A program made the position numbers and the translations under genes. From the NCBI GenBank assembly GCA_021827465.1, contig JAKAVX010000082.1:1-8644 (forward strand): DNA of 8,644 nucleotides, given 5' to 3'. The notes below the pieces were generated by a model that did no database searches, had not been told where the DNA came from, and was given only the letters and a program-made list of their open reading frames with translations. Shown here piece by piece: positions 1-6,776 of this stretch; positions within the stretch are counted from its first letter, which is position 1; every line of letters begins with the position of its first letter. The stretch is from Deltaproteobacteria bacterium. Its GTDB lineage: Bacteria > Desulfobacterota_B > Binatia > Binatales > Binataceae.

Positions 1-11
1 CAGCTCTCAGG

Positions 12-2654
12 TTGCTCAGTCCGGCGTTTATAGCCTGGGCAGGTGCGTCGGTCCTCGTCGTGCTCACGGCTAGAGTGATGGAGCCACGCCGGTTCCGCAG
101 CTATGTCCTTCGCCGAAACTGGTGGTGGTTCTTCACGGCGGCCATTGCTGGCGTGACGCTCGCGTTGGTGGCCGGGCTGCTCTGGCAGCCACACGGTCAC
201 CGTGCGGTCGTGTTCTCCAACCGTATCGGCTTCTGGCTGCTCGCAGTGGTTCTACTATGGGCAGTCGTCACCAGTTTTCAGCGGCTGTCCGACCTGTGGC
301 GGCGATATTTCCGCAGTGTCCTGATTCCTGAGCCGCCTACTCAGCCATTGCTCTTCCTTAGCTTCATGGTCTTCGTTTGCGGCGTTGCCGCTTGGCTCTT
401 CGTGGCGCGACCCCCGACCTTATTTTCGGCTTACCGACAGGCGGTCCTCGGAGGACTACTTGGATTGTGGATCTTCGCGCCGCTGGCGTATGCGCGGCAC
501 AGGCCTGACTTGGTAAGCCCGCTATCGTCGCGGCCGAAGGGACGGAGCGACGCTGACAAAGCGGCGGGCGCCAGATCGCCACGTGCCTACTATTCGGACG
601 ATTCAATTACGCGACCGGAGGACGATCTGCTCGGCCGAGGAGCGTTCGTGGAGAACCTCGCCGAAGAGATCATCAAGCTCCCTGATACGGAATCGTCGTT
701 CGTATTTGCTCTTATTGGGGGTTGGGGCGAAGGCAAAACATCCGTCCTCAACCTGATGAAGCTTTCGATGGAGGAGGAATCGTCGGTCGTTCGCGTCGAC
801 TTCAATCCTTGGTACTTCGCCAGCGAGTCAGGCGTAATCGAGGCCTTTTACGCCTCCATCGAGACAGCTCTTAAGAGGCATTTCATTCTACCCGGTCTTG
901 CACGGCTTGTGAGGCGCTACATTGGGGCGCTGTCTGTCGGGCTGAAGCACGTTCCTTTCGGCCTCGAGTTGACACTGCCCGAAAGTGCGAGCGCGCTCCG
1001 GAGCGAACTGGAACGATTCATAGAATCGACCGGCAAGAGACTGGTCGTGCTCATCGATGATATCGACCGCCTCAGCCCCGAACTGGCCCGCACTGTGCTA
1101 GCGCTCACGCGACTCTCTGCGCGGTTCAAAAATACGGTTTTTCTGCTCGCGTTCGATCGCAGTGCGCTCGTCAGGTCCCTTGGCATCGACTCTGAATTTC
1201 TCGACAAAATCGTGCAGCGGCCCGTTACGCTGCCAGCCATCGAGCAAGGCGACATCGATCGATTCCTGTTGTTCTCCACCCCGAAGTCGCGCTCCGGCAT
1301 CGACGATCTTTTTGATCACTTGGCGGTCTCGCAACAGAGGCGGCGGAGATTCCATGCGGAGTTTGACCCAATTTATCACGAGCATGTCAGCCGTTTCTTC
1401 GTGACGCTGCGCCACGTCAAGCGCTTCTTGAACGTGCTCGCGGCCTCCCTTCCGCCGGTGACCGACGAGGTAAACCTCTTCGACTTTTGCCTCCTGACGG
1501 TCCTTCAGGTCTTTGAGCTGGACGTTTACCACGACATCTGGTCGTACTACGAATTTTACCTTCTTTCGCTGCCTGGGTTTCGCGGGTTTCGTTCCGTTTT
1601 TCTTGAGGCTGAAAGCGAGCGGCGTAAGGACTCGATTCGGCAACACATGGATGTCTTGCTGCGAGACAAACTTAACCGCCGGGCCGTCGAGGAGATACTG
1701 GCGACCGTGTTTCCGGAGACGGCGGGCGCGTTTGGCCACCTGCGGGGCCTAACTCATGGAACTCCAGTCCAGCCCGATGAGCAAAGAGTAGGCGACCCGG
1801 TGTCATTCCCAAAATACTTTCTCGGCAGAATTCCGAGAGGCCAGCCGGGTGACGCCGAGGTTCGCGACGCGCTCAGGCGCTGGCGTGAAAGCGACCACGT
1901 GCGCGGGCTTGTGACGGCCGATCTGGAAAGCTACCAAGAGCGAGCGCAGCTCGTAGAATTCCTGACGCGCCTAGTTGTTTTTGTCTCTGAGATTGAACCA
2001 GGAGTCTGTGAGGAAATTGCGTCAGCGATAGGTTCCTTCTCGCCGAAGCTATGCTGGACCGAGAAGCAAACCGGCTCAGAAGCCCGAGCTGCTCTAGTCC
2101 TGGTTTTATCGGTTGCAGAGGGGCCGGCGATTGCCCGCGCGAAAGAAATCTTTGAGAACCTTGTCGCCGATGCGGCGATTGACTTCGTGGTCATGCTCGT
2201 CGGCTGGCTTAGCGCGCTTGGGGCTTCGCTCGCCAAACTCAAGGCCCACGCGAGCGCCATTAGGGAACAGGCGCTGGAACGTTTGAAGGCGTATTTCATA
2301 GTCGGGCGAAGGGACGTCTTTGCAGATTGTCCCGATGGCTTCGGCAGCCTTCTGTACCTGTGGGCAAGCAACTGGGGAGCGGGTCCGAAAGACCCTGCGG
2401 TCGAAAATTACGTGGAGATGCTGATCGAATCCAACCCTCCGTACCTCGGCAAACTTTTGCGGACGTTTGCCCCGCGCGAGGCACTAATCCCTGATGCGGC
2501 CGAACAATTATTCGCGATCATTGAGCCGGCGAAGCTGCTGAGCCTTATCAATGAGGCCGAAACGAAAGGTTTGCTAGCGACGGAGGAAGACCAGAAGGCA
2601 GCGGGAGTCTTTCGGAAACTCGCCTCATTACGCCTCAAGCCGACGAGCAGCTAG
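12..2654 (+). CDS. Membrane-anchored KAP-family P-loop NTPase (5' end may lie outside the window)
   Basis: The 880-residue reading, counted from a TTG at position 12, begins with five hydrophobic segments (about residues 4-22, 37-58, 72-90, 112-132 and 145-161), so the protein sits in the inner membrane. A cytoplasmic KAP-type NTPase domain follows. It has Walker A GGWGEGKTS at 236-244 (Lys242), the KAP-typical FNPWYF at 264-269, Walker B LVVLIDDIDRL at 344-354, and TLRHVKRFLN at 465-474, which matches the conserved arginine-bearing end of KAP domains. The C-terminal ~400 residues are alpha-helix-like and I do not recognise them. Known KAP proteins include eukaryotic Kidins220/ARMS and the F-plasmid phage-exclusion protein PifA; the role here is unknown. 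The frame is open to the left edge and no ribosome binding site precedes the TTG, so the true start is probably upstream. ATG at 78 would delete the first membrane segment. Base composition is less GC-rich than in neighbouring genes, which hints at transfer. Family call is firm, function is not. Confidence 0.9.
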   Translation: MLSPAFIAWAGASVLVVLTARVMEPRRFRSYVLRRNWWWFFTAAIAGVTLALVAGLLWQPHGHRAVVFSNRIGFWLLAVVLLWAVVTSFQRLSDLWRRYFRSVLIPEPPTQPLLFLSFMVFVCGVAAWLFVARPPTLFSAYRQAVLGGLLGLWIFAPLAYARHRPDLVSPLSSRPKGRSDADKAAGARSPRAYYSDDSITRPEDDLLGRGAFVENLAEEIIKLPDTESSFVFALIGGWGEGKTSVLNLMKLSMEEESSVVRVDFNPWYFASESGVIEAFYASIETALKRHFILPGLARLVRRYIGALSVGLKHVPFGLELTLPESASALRSELERFIESTGKRLVVLIDDIDRLSPELARTVLALTRLSARFKNTVFLLAFDRSALVRSLGIDSEFLDKIVQRPVTLPAIEQGDIDRFLLFSTPKSRSGIDDLFDHLAVSQQRRRRFHAEFDPIYHEHVSRFFVTLRHVKRFLNVLAASLPPVTDEVNLFDFCLLTVLQVFELDVYHDIWSYYEFYLLSLPGFRGFRSVFLEAESERRKDSIRQHMDVLLRDKLNRRAVEEILATVFPETAGAFGHLRGLTHGTPVQPDEQRVGDPVSFPKYFLGRIPRGQPGDAEVRDALRRWRESDHVRGLVTADLESYQERAQLVEFLTRLVVFVSEIEPGVCEEIASAIGSFSPKLCWTEKQTGSEARAALVLVLSVAEGPAIARAKEIFENLVADAAIDFVVMLVGWLSALGASLAKLKAHASAIREQALERLKAYFIVGRRDVFADCPDGFGSLLYLWASNWGAGPKDPAVENYVEMLIESNPPYLGKLLRTFAPREALIPDAAEQLFAIIEPAKLLSLINEAETKGLLATEEDQKAAGVFRKLASLRLKPTSS

Positions 2655-2720
2655 CGCCCGCCCTCCACCTTCCCCGCTGTCGCCCGCGCCGACGTGCCGA
2701 TGCGGCTGTACCTCGACCCT

Positions 2721-2800
2721 CTACTGGTTCTCGAAGAACCCGCGCAGCGTCGATGCGTCCACCACGTCTTCGAAGACACAAGCGTCAGTTTGATGCGCAC
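2721..2800 (-). pseudogene. Decayed 3' end of an asparaginase-like gene
   Basis: Read on the minus strand, this stretch ends in V-D-A-S-T-L-R-G-F-F-E-N-Q and a TAG stop. The intact asparaginase homologue in this window ends M-D-S-S-A-L-R-E-F-F-E-N-E with TAG. On the plus strand, 2721-2766 and 6777-6822 agree at 38 of 46 bases. Further into the gene the resemblance continues in another frame: V-R-I-K-L-T-L-V at 2800-2777 matches the family's K-A-R-L-Q-L-M-L-A-L. The stretch between the shared CGC and CTGCGC codons is 56 nt here and 54 nt in the intact gene, so a frameshifting indel separates the two parts. Nothing earlier in the gene can be recognised, so only the last ~27 codons remain. Orientation matches the intact copy. 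It may come from a deleted paralogue or from a recombination event that brought in the neighbouring KAP gene. Confidence 0.65.
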
Positions 2801-2911
2801 TGAAGGCCGCCGCCCACGGTAAAGAGTGCGGTATGTGCCTGAAGGCGTATGCTCCGCTCCTCATCACCCAATTTGGTCTATTTATGCTTGACGTGATTAA
2901 AGCACCGTAGT

Positions 2912-2921
2912 AAGCGCGCTT
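2912..2921. promoter_or_regulatory. Perfect 10-bp palindrome AAGCGCGCTT upstream of the DUF6351-type gene
   Basis: AAGCGCGCTT is its own reverse complement and lies about 43 bp before ATG 2964, downstream of a TTGACG (2888-2893). The position suits a repressor operator or a start-site-proximal element, but short GC-rich palindromes also occur by chance. Confidence 0.25.
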
Positions 2922-2963
2922 TAGTTGACCAACGCCGCGGTCACACTGCAGGGGGACAAGGGC

Positions 2964-5237
2964 ATGTCAAACTGGAAGATGACCGCAGCCACCGCGGCGG
3001 TGGCTATGGCGATGCTGTTCGCAGGCGCCCGGGCATTTGCTGGTACGGGCAGCGGGTCGGCGTCGGCGACCACTCCCATAGGACCGCCAGGCCCCGCGCG
3101 CCAGCAACCCTACTCAGGATTTCCGATCAACGTCGGCCAGGTCGGGCCGATCGCTCCCAACAATCCGCTCGAGGAACCGTTTGCCTGCGAGACGCAGCAT
3201 ACCGATCTCGGTCAGCCGGTCGTGGACAACCAGGAGGGCAACGGATATCCCGTTACCGATCCGGCGGGAAACGTAATCGGCTACAGCGCAAACTGCGGCG
3301 CGCGCACGATAGTCGAGTATTTCTATCTGCCGGCGGGTTCGGGCCCCGACGCGCCGCTCAAGCCTTATGACCTGAATAACCCGCCCGACAACGTCGCGAA
3401 GATCGACATCGGAAACCAGCACAACGTACCGATGATCGTCCGCTATGAGACCGGCACCGTAAACCGCTACATCTACGCGATCGCGGTTGTCACACCTCAT
3501 CCCTCCAATGATCTCAACAGCGTCGATATGTCGGCGTGGAACCACGACCTGATCTTCCTGTTCGGCGGAGGAGTCGGCATCGGTTACGACCAGGCCGCGG
3601 GCGGCTATCCCTTGAGCTTCGTCGAGGGGGCAAACGGCAGGCTGATTTCACCGGCTCAGGGCGACAATCAGGATCCATACGGGCGGACCCTGCTCGAACA
3701 CGGCTACGCACTCGTCAGTTCCACCGGGAACGTGAGCGCGACCGACTATAACCTTCGCCTCATGGGCCAGACCGCGGCGATGGTCAAGGAGCAGTTCATC
3801 TCGCGCTACGGGGAGCCGCGCTACACGTTTGCTACCGGTGGTTCGGGCGGCGCCATTCAGCAGTTTGTCTACGCGCAGGATTTCCCGGGCCTGCTTGACG
3901 GCATCATCGCAACCAAGCCGTACCCCGACATGATTACCCAGGTGAACCCGGTCGGCGACTGCGAACTGCTCGAGTTCTACTTCGACCAGAGCAATGCCTA
4001 CTACAATGGTGGCGTCGACAACTCCTTCTGGGAGAGTTGGCCGAACCGGCAACTGATAGAAGGGATGCGGGGTATCAACGGCTTTCAGTCCGCGTACGCG
4101 CCGCCGGGCGGAAAGGTACCGTGGGCGACCGCGCAGATGGGTTCCGACGAATGTCTTGAAGGATGGTTCGGGCTAACGCCCTACGTGTTCAATCCGCTCT
4201 GGCCCGAAATCAACCCGGACAATCTGCCCCAGGCCCAGATGGCCGGCGTCAAATGGGATTTCTTCGACGACCTGAAGACCATCTTCGGCGTCAATCCGAG
4301 TAACGGATACGCCTACCAGACCTTCGACAACGTGGGCGTTCAGTACGGGCTACAGGCGCTCACGCGCGGCGACATCACGCCCCAGGAATTCCTCAATATC
4401 AACGCGGGCATCGGCGGATGGAAAGAGACCTGGCAGATGGTCGCCCCGGGATTTCCGTTCGATCCAACGTCTCCGGTCATCGACCCGTGGAGCTATCTCG
4501 ACGCCAACGACGTTGCGAGTCCCGGCTTCACCGGTATCGCGCCCAGAACCGTCGGCAATATCGGCGCGATAAAGGCCGCGTACCGTTCGGGTCTGGTATT
4601 CATGGGCGCGGTCAACATTCCGATCATCGACATCATGGACTACCTCGAGCCCGAGCTTAATATGCACAGCTCGCGCGAGTCCTTCGTGATACGCCAGCGC
4701 CTGATCGACGCCCGCGGCAATGCCGACAACCAGGTAATATGGGGCATCCCGAACTACCCGGGAGTTGCCTATGCGCTCAATGATCTGGTGCTCAACGCGC
4801 TCGCGGTCGAAACCAAATGGCTTGATACGGGCCACCGCCCGGCCGACGCGATGGACGGCTGCTACACGCAGACGGGCGGGCTGATCGCGCAGGGACCGCA
4901 CGTATGGGACGGCGAAATGACCGGCGCGATGGACGGCAATCCGGCTGATGATCCGAATCCCGGAGCCTGCACGCTTCAGGACCCGATCTATTCAAGCTCG
5001 CGCCTGACCGCCGGCGACCCGCTCTCCGAGATGACGTTCAAGTGCGCACTGAAGCCCGTGTCGCAGGCGCTTGCCGACGGCACTTACGGCAATGTCACCT
5101 TCAGCTCAGCGCAAAGCGCCGAACTCGAACAGATTTTCCCGAGCGGCGTATGTGACTACAGCAAGCCCGACCAGGGCAGACCGGATGAGCCGCTTTCCCA
5201 ACTAATCACGGAGATTCAAAATTATCCGGGCGAGTAG
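2964..5237 (+). CDS. Secreted DUF6351-type protein, probable alpha/beta-hydrolase-like enzyme
   Basis: This 757-residue protein carries a Sec signal peptide: a basic start (M-S-N-W-K), a hydrophobic core at 7-20, and likely cleavage after A-F-A at 26. The mature part opens with a Gly/Ser/Pro-rich linker. Motifs I associate with DUF6351 are A-T-G-G-S-G-G-A-I-Q-Q (290-300), then P-G-L-L-D-G-I-I, Y-P-D-M-I-T and G-D-C-E-L-L-E-F (from 331). G-G-S-G-G centred on Ser294 resembles a serine-hydrolase nucleophile elbow. Asp556/Asp559 and His568 (in M-H-S-S-R-E-S-F) or His624 could complete a triad, but that is inference. The mature protein has eight cysteines, an even number that fits disulfides in an exported protein. 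ATG 2964 is chosen over the upstream in-frame TTG at 2925 because GGGGGACAAGGG precedes it and the signal peptide then starts normally. The substrate is unknown; an ester or polymer hydrolase is plausible. The crotonase gene follows 83 bp later on the same strand. Confidence 0.8.
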   Translation: MSNWKMTAATAAVAMAMLFAGARAFAGTGSGSASATTPIGPPGPARQQPYSGFPINVGQVGPIAPNNPLEEPFACETQHTDLGQPVVDNQEGNGYPVTDPAGNVIGYSANCGARTIVEYFYLPAGSGPDAPLKPYDLNNPPDNVAKIDIGNQHNVPMIVRYETGTVNRYIYAIAVVTPHPSNDLNSVDMSAWNHDLIFLFGGGVGIGYDQAAGGYPLSFVEGANGRLISPAQGDNQDPYGRTLLEHGYALVSSTGNVSATDYNLRLMGQTAAMVKEQFISRYGEPRYTFATGGSGGAIQQFVYAQDFPGLLDGIIATKPYPDMITQVNPVGDCELLEFYFDQSNAYYNGGVDNSFWESWPNRQLIEGMRGINGFQSAYAPPGGKVPWATAQMGSDECLEGWFGLTPYVFNPLWPEINPDNLPQAQMAGVKWDFFDDLKTIFGVNPSNGYAYQTFDNVGVQYGLQALTRGDITPQEFLNINAGIGGWKETWQMVAPGFPFDPTSPVIDPWSYLDANDVASPGFTGIAPRTVGNIGAIKAAYRSGLVFMGAVNIPIIDIMDYLEPELNMHSSRESFVIRQRLIDARGNADNQVIWGIPNYPGVAYALNDLVLNALAVETKWLDTGHRPADAMDGCYTQTGGLIAQGPHVWDGEMTGAMDGNPADDPNPGACTLQDPIYSSSRLTAGDPLSEMTFKCALKPVSQALADGTYGNVTFSSAQSAELEQIFPSGVCDYSKPDQGRPDEPLSQLITEIQNYPGE

Positions 5238-5260
5238 ACTCGAACCTATTGGACAGAATG

Positions 5261-5282
5261 TTTTTCGGTGACATCCGAGAAA
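5261..5282. terminator. Stem-loop after the DUF6351-type gene, weak terminator candidate
   Basis: TTTTTCGG (5261-5268) pairs with CCGAGAAA (5275-5282) across the six-base loop TGACAT, giving eight pairs including one G-U. It lies 24 bp past the stop codon. The stem is A/T-rich at its base and lacks a following T-run, so it could be an attenuating hairpin, an RNA-stability element or chance. Confidence 0.25.
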
Positions 5283-5320
5283 ATCGAAGCTGCCGGGTGT
5301 CTCCGGGATAGAGAACAGCG

Positions 5321-6124
5321 ATGCGTTATCAAACGATCCGATACTCCGTCAAAGACCATGTGGCCGTCCTGACCTACAACCGGCCCGACCAACGCAACGC
5401 CATCAGTCGCCGGATGAACTTGGAACTCCAGCACGCATGGCAGCGCTTTCGCGATGACGACGAGGCCTTTGTGCTGGTAATCACGGGCGCGGGAGAAGTC
5501 TTCTGCGCCGGCTGGGATCTGGCGGACGCCGCCGAGTGGCCGCGCGAGGAATGGGACGCCTACCGGACAAACCTTCACAACGTCGCCGGCGTATGCGGGT
5601 ACACGCGCAAAGTGGACGTTTTCAAGCCGGTCATCGCCGCAGTCAACGGCTATGCGGTGGCAGCCGGCCTGGAGACGGCACTGCTGGCCGATATCCGGAT
5701 CGTTTCGGAAACCGCGGTCTTCGGCGCGCTCGAGCGCCGCTGGAACATCGTCGCCGGAGACGGCATGACGGTCAGATTACCGCTCGTGGTCGGCTTCGGC
5801 CGCGCGATGGAAATGATCATCACGGGCCGTCCGGTCAACGCGGAAGAGGCGCTTCGGATCGGCCTTGCCAACGAGGTCGTGCCGCCCAAGCGGGTCCTCC
5901 CGCGCGCTCTTGAGCTCGCTCGCCAGATCGCCGAGCTGCCCCAGGGAGGCATTCGCACCGACAAGGAGACCATGATGCGCAACGTCGGCCGCACGCTGGA
6001 GGAGCAGCTTCGCAACGAGGCCGAGGCGACGCTCTCGATGTGGCTGCGCAAGGACTCGCACTCGATCGGAGCCCGGGCGTTCAGGGCGCGGCGAAAACCC
6101 GAATGGCCGCACCACGGCCTCTGA
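5321..6124 (+). CDS. Enoyl-CoA hydratase/isomerase (crotonase) family protein
   Basis: The 267-residue length is normal for a single-domain crotonase. Family blocks appear in order: L-T-Y-N-R-P-D-Q-R-N-A-I (18-29), the first oxyanion-hole block F-C-A-G-W-D-L (61-67), K-P-V-I-A-A-V-N-G-Y-A (102-112), and L-A-D-I-R-I-V-S-E (122-130). The end of the fold, with T-G-R-P-V-N-A-E-E-A (168-177), is also present. Glu118 and Glu138 align with Glu144 and Glu164 of rat mitochondrial enoyl-CoA hydratase, so hydratase chemistry on an acyl-CoA is possible. The usual G-G-G before the first catalytic glutamate is A-A-G here (114-116), keeping the last glycine only. The enzyme should be cytoplasmic. Substrate chain and pathway (fatty-acid oxidation, aromatic degradation or another acyl-CoA route) cannot be read from the sequence. 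ATG 5321 is preceded by a weak purine stretch, GGGATAGAGAA. It follows the DUF6351-type gene in the same direction and may share its transcript. No dehydrogenase, ligase or thiolase is adjacent. Confidence 0.88.
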   Translation: MRYQTIRYSVKDHVAVLTYNRPDQRNAISRRMNLELQHAWQRFRDDDEAFVLVITGAGEVFCAGWDLADAAEWPREEWDAYRTNLHNVAGVCGYTRKVDVFKPVIAAVNGYAVAAGLETALLADIRIVSETAVFGALERRWNIVAGDGMTVRLPLVVGFGRAMEMIITGRPVNAEEALRIGLANEVVPPKRVLPRALELARQIAELPQGGIRTDKETMMRNVGRTLEEQLRNEAEATLSMWLRKDSHSIGARAFRARRKPEWPHHGL

Positions 6125-6505
6125 ATCGGGCAAAACACGGCCGCTGCGGAAGTCCTCAGGCACGCCGCCAGCCGCGGGAGGCGAATCGCTAGCGCCCCGG
6201 CGGCGGGCTTCGTTTCGCGTCGCTTATCGGAACGTGCGTTTCACCACTTGCCAGGAAGGGCCGTGTCGGGCGCCATGCGGATTCGCCTGCCGTCCGAAGA
6301 CCCGCGCAAGCAAGGCAATGCAGCGAACCGTGCTCAGGCTGGTTGCCCGCGAGCGAAAGAATCGTTCGAAGTAGCCACGGACGAATGCGGGCGCGTTCGC
6401 GGTCTTCGACTCTTCGCGTTCGTCTATCCGGTGCGCGCCGCGCCGATTCGAAAATCTCCCAGGGCTGTCAGTGGGCCGCGATTTCGAAGATTATATGGGA
6501 GGATT
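6125..6505. other. Non-coding gap between the crotonase and a small membrane protein gene
   Basis: This 381-bp region holds a GC-rich hairpin (6163-6205) near the crotonase stop and the strong ribosome binding site GGGAGGA (6497-6503) of the next gene. The reading frame of that next gene stays open upstream to an ATG at 6248. The added residues are Arg/Pro-rich and low-complexity without a ribosome binding site, so I treat them as non-coding. No clear sigma-70 promoter is visible. Confidence 0.6.
6163..6205 (+). terminator. GC-rich nested hairpin, possible terminator after the crotonase
   Basis: CGCCGCC (6163-6169) pairs perfectly with GGCGGCG (6199-6205). An inner GGCG (6180-6183) can pair with CGCC (6193-6196). 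The hairpin begins 39 bp past the crotonase stop and is followed by GGCTTCGTTT, only a modest T-rich tail. Position and stem strength favour termination, the weak tail argues against it. Confidence 0.35.
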
Positions 6506-6721
6506 ATGGATCGGCTCACATTGTTCGGCCTGTTCGCGGTGACTGCGATGCTTGTCTGTTACGCGCTGGAGGATCGCAGCCGATGGTTCGTATTGGCGTT
6601 CGCCGGCGCGTGCGTTCTCGGATCGACGTACGGATTCCTTCAGGGCGCATGGCCGTTCGGATTGGTCGAGGGTGTGTGGTCGGTTGTCGCGGTCAGGCGA
6701 TGGTGGACGCTCGACGCGTAG
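6506..6721 (+). CDS. Small hydrophobic membrane protein, 71 residues
   Basis: ATG 6506 is preceded at two bases by GGGAGGA, one of the two strongest ribosome binding sites in the window, which decides this start over the in-frame ATG at 6248. The product has three hydrophobic stretches: about 4-20 (F-G-L-F-A-V-T-A-M-L-V), 27-46 (W-F-V-L-A-F-A-G-A-C-V-L-G) and a weaker 48-64 (W-P-F-G-L-V-E-G-V-W). It ends in a basic V-R-R-W-W. The central Y-G-F-L-Q-G-A-W-P-F-G-L-V-E motif resembles a small uncharacterised membrane-protein family that I recall from rhizobia and other environmental bacteria; this is from memory and has not been checked. No function is known to me. It stands alone, with no co-directional gene close upstream, and converges on the asparaginase homologue with 55 bp between stop codons. 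That short gap is GC-rich and shows no T-run terminator. Confidence 0.8.
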   Translation: MDRLTLFGLFAVTAMLVCYALEDRSRWFVLAFAGACVLGSTYGFLQGAWPFGLVEGVWSVVAVRRWWTLDA

Positions 6722-6776
6722 CCGCCGGCGCTCGTAGGCGCAACGCCGCCCGCCGGTTCGGATAGCTCCCGATTCG

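Larger units (their letters stand above)
2655..2963. other. Intergenic region between the KAP NTPase and the DUF6351-type gene
   Basis: This 309-bp stretch has no convincing intact gene. It holds a minus-strand asparaginase 3' remnant (2721-2800) and a 10-bp palindrome (2912-2921). A TTGACG at 2888-2893 could be a -35 element, but no good -10 lies 15-19 bp downstream. No hairpin with a T-run marks the end of the KAP gene. The last 13 bases before ATG 2964 hold the purine-rich ribosome binding site GGGGGACAAGGG. Confidence 0.7.

Noticed and set aside
1098..1739. 213-residue minus-strand frame inside the KAP gene
   Set aside because: It lies antisense to the conserved Walker B region and is basic and low in structure, with no family resemblance.
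2888..2916. Sigma-70 promoter with TTGACG as the -35 element
   Set aside because: The -35 is good, but the best -10 at 17-bp spacing (TAAGCG) matches only two of six consensus bases.
2718..2940. Open minus-strand frame across the gap before the DUF6351-type gene as a small intact gene
   Set aside because: Only its last ~27 codons resemble anything, and the resemblance switches frame partway, so a pseudogene remnant explains it better.
2925..2963. TTG start for the DUF6351-type protein 13 codons upstream
   Set aside because: It lacks a ribosome binding site and would put a polar stretch before an otherwise normal signal peptide.
6248..6505. N-terminal extension of the 71-residue membrane protein to an upstream ATG
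   Set aside because: The added 86 residues are low-complexity and basic, with no ribosome binding site at 6248, while GGGAGGA sits directly before ATG 6506.
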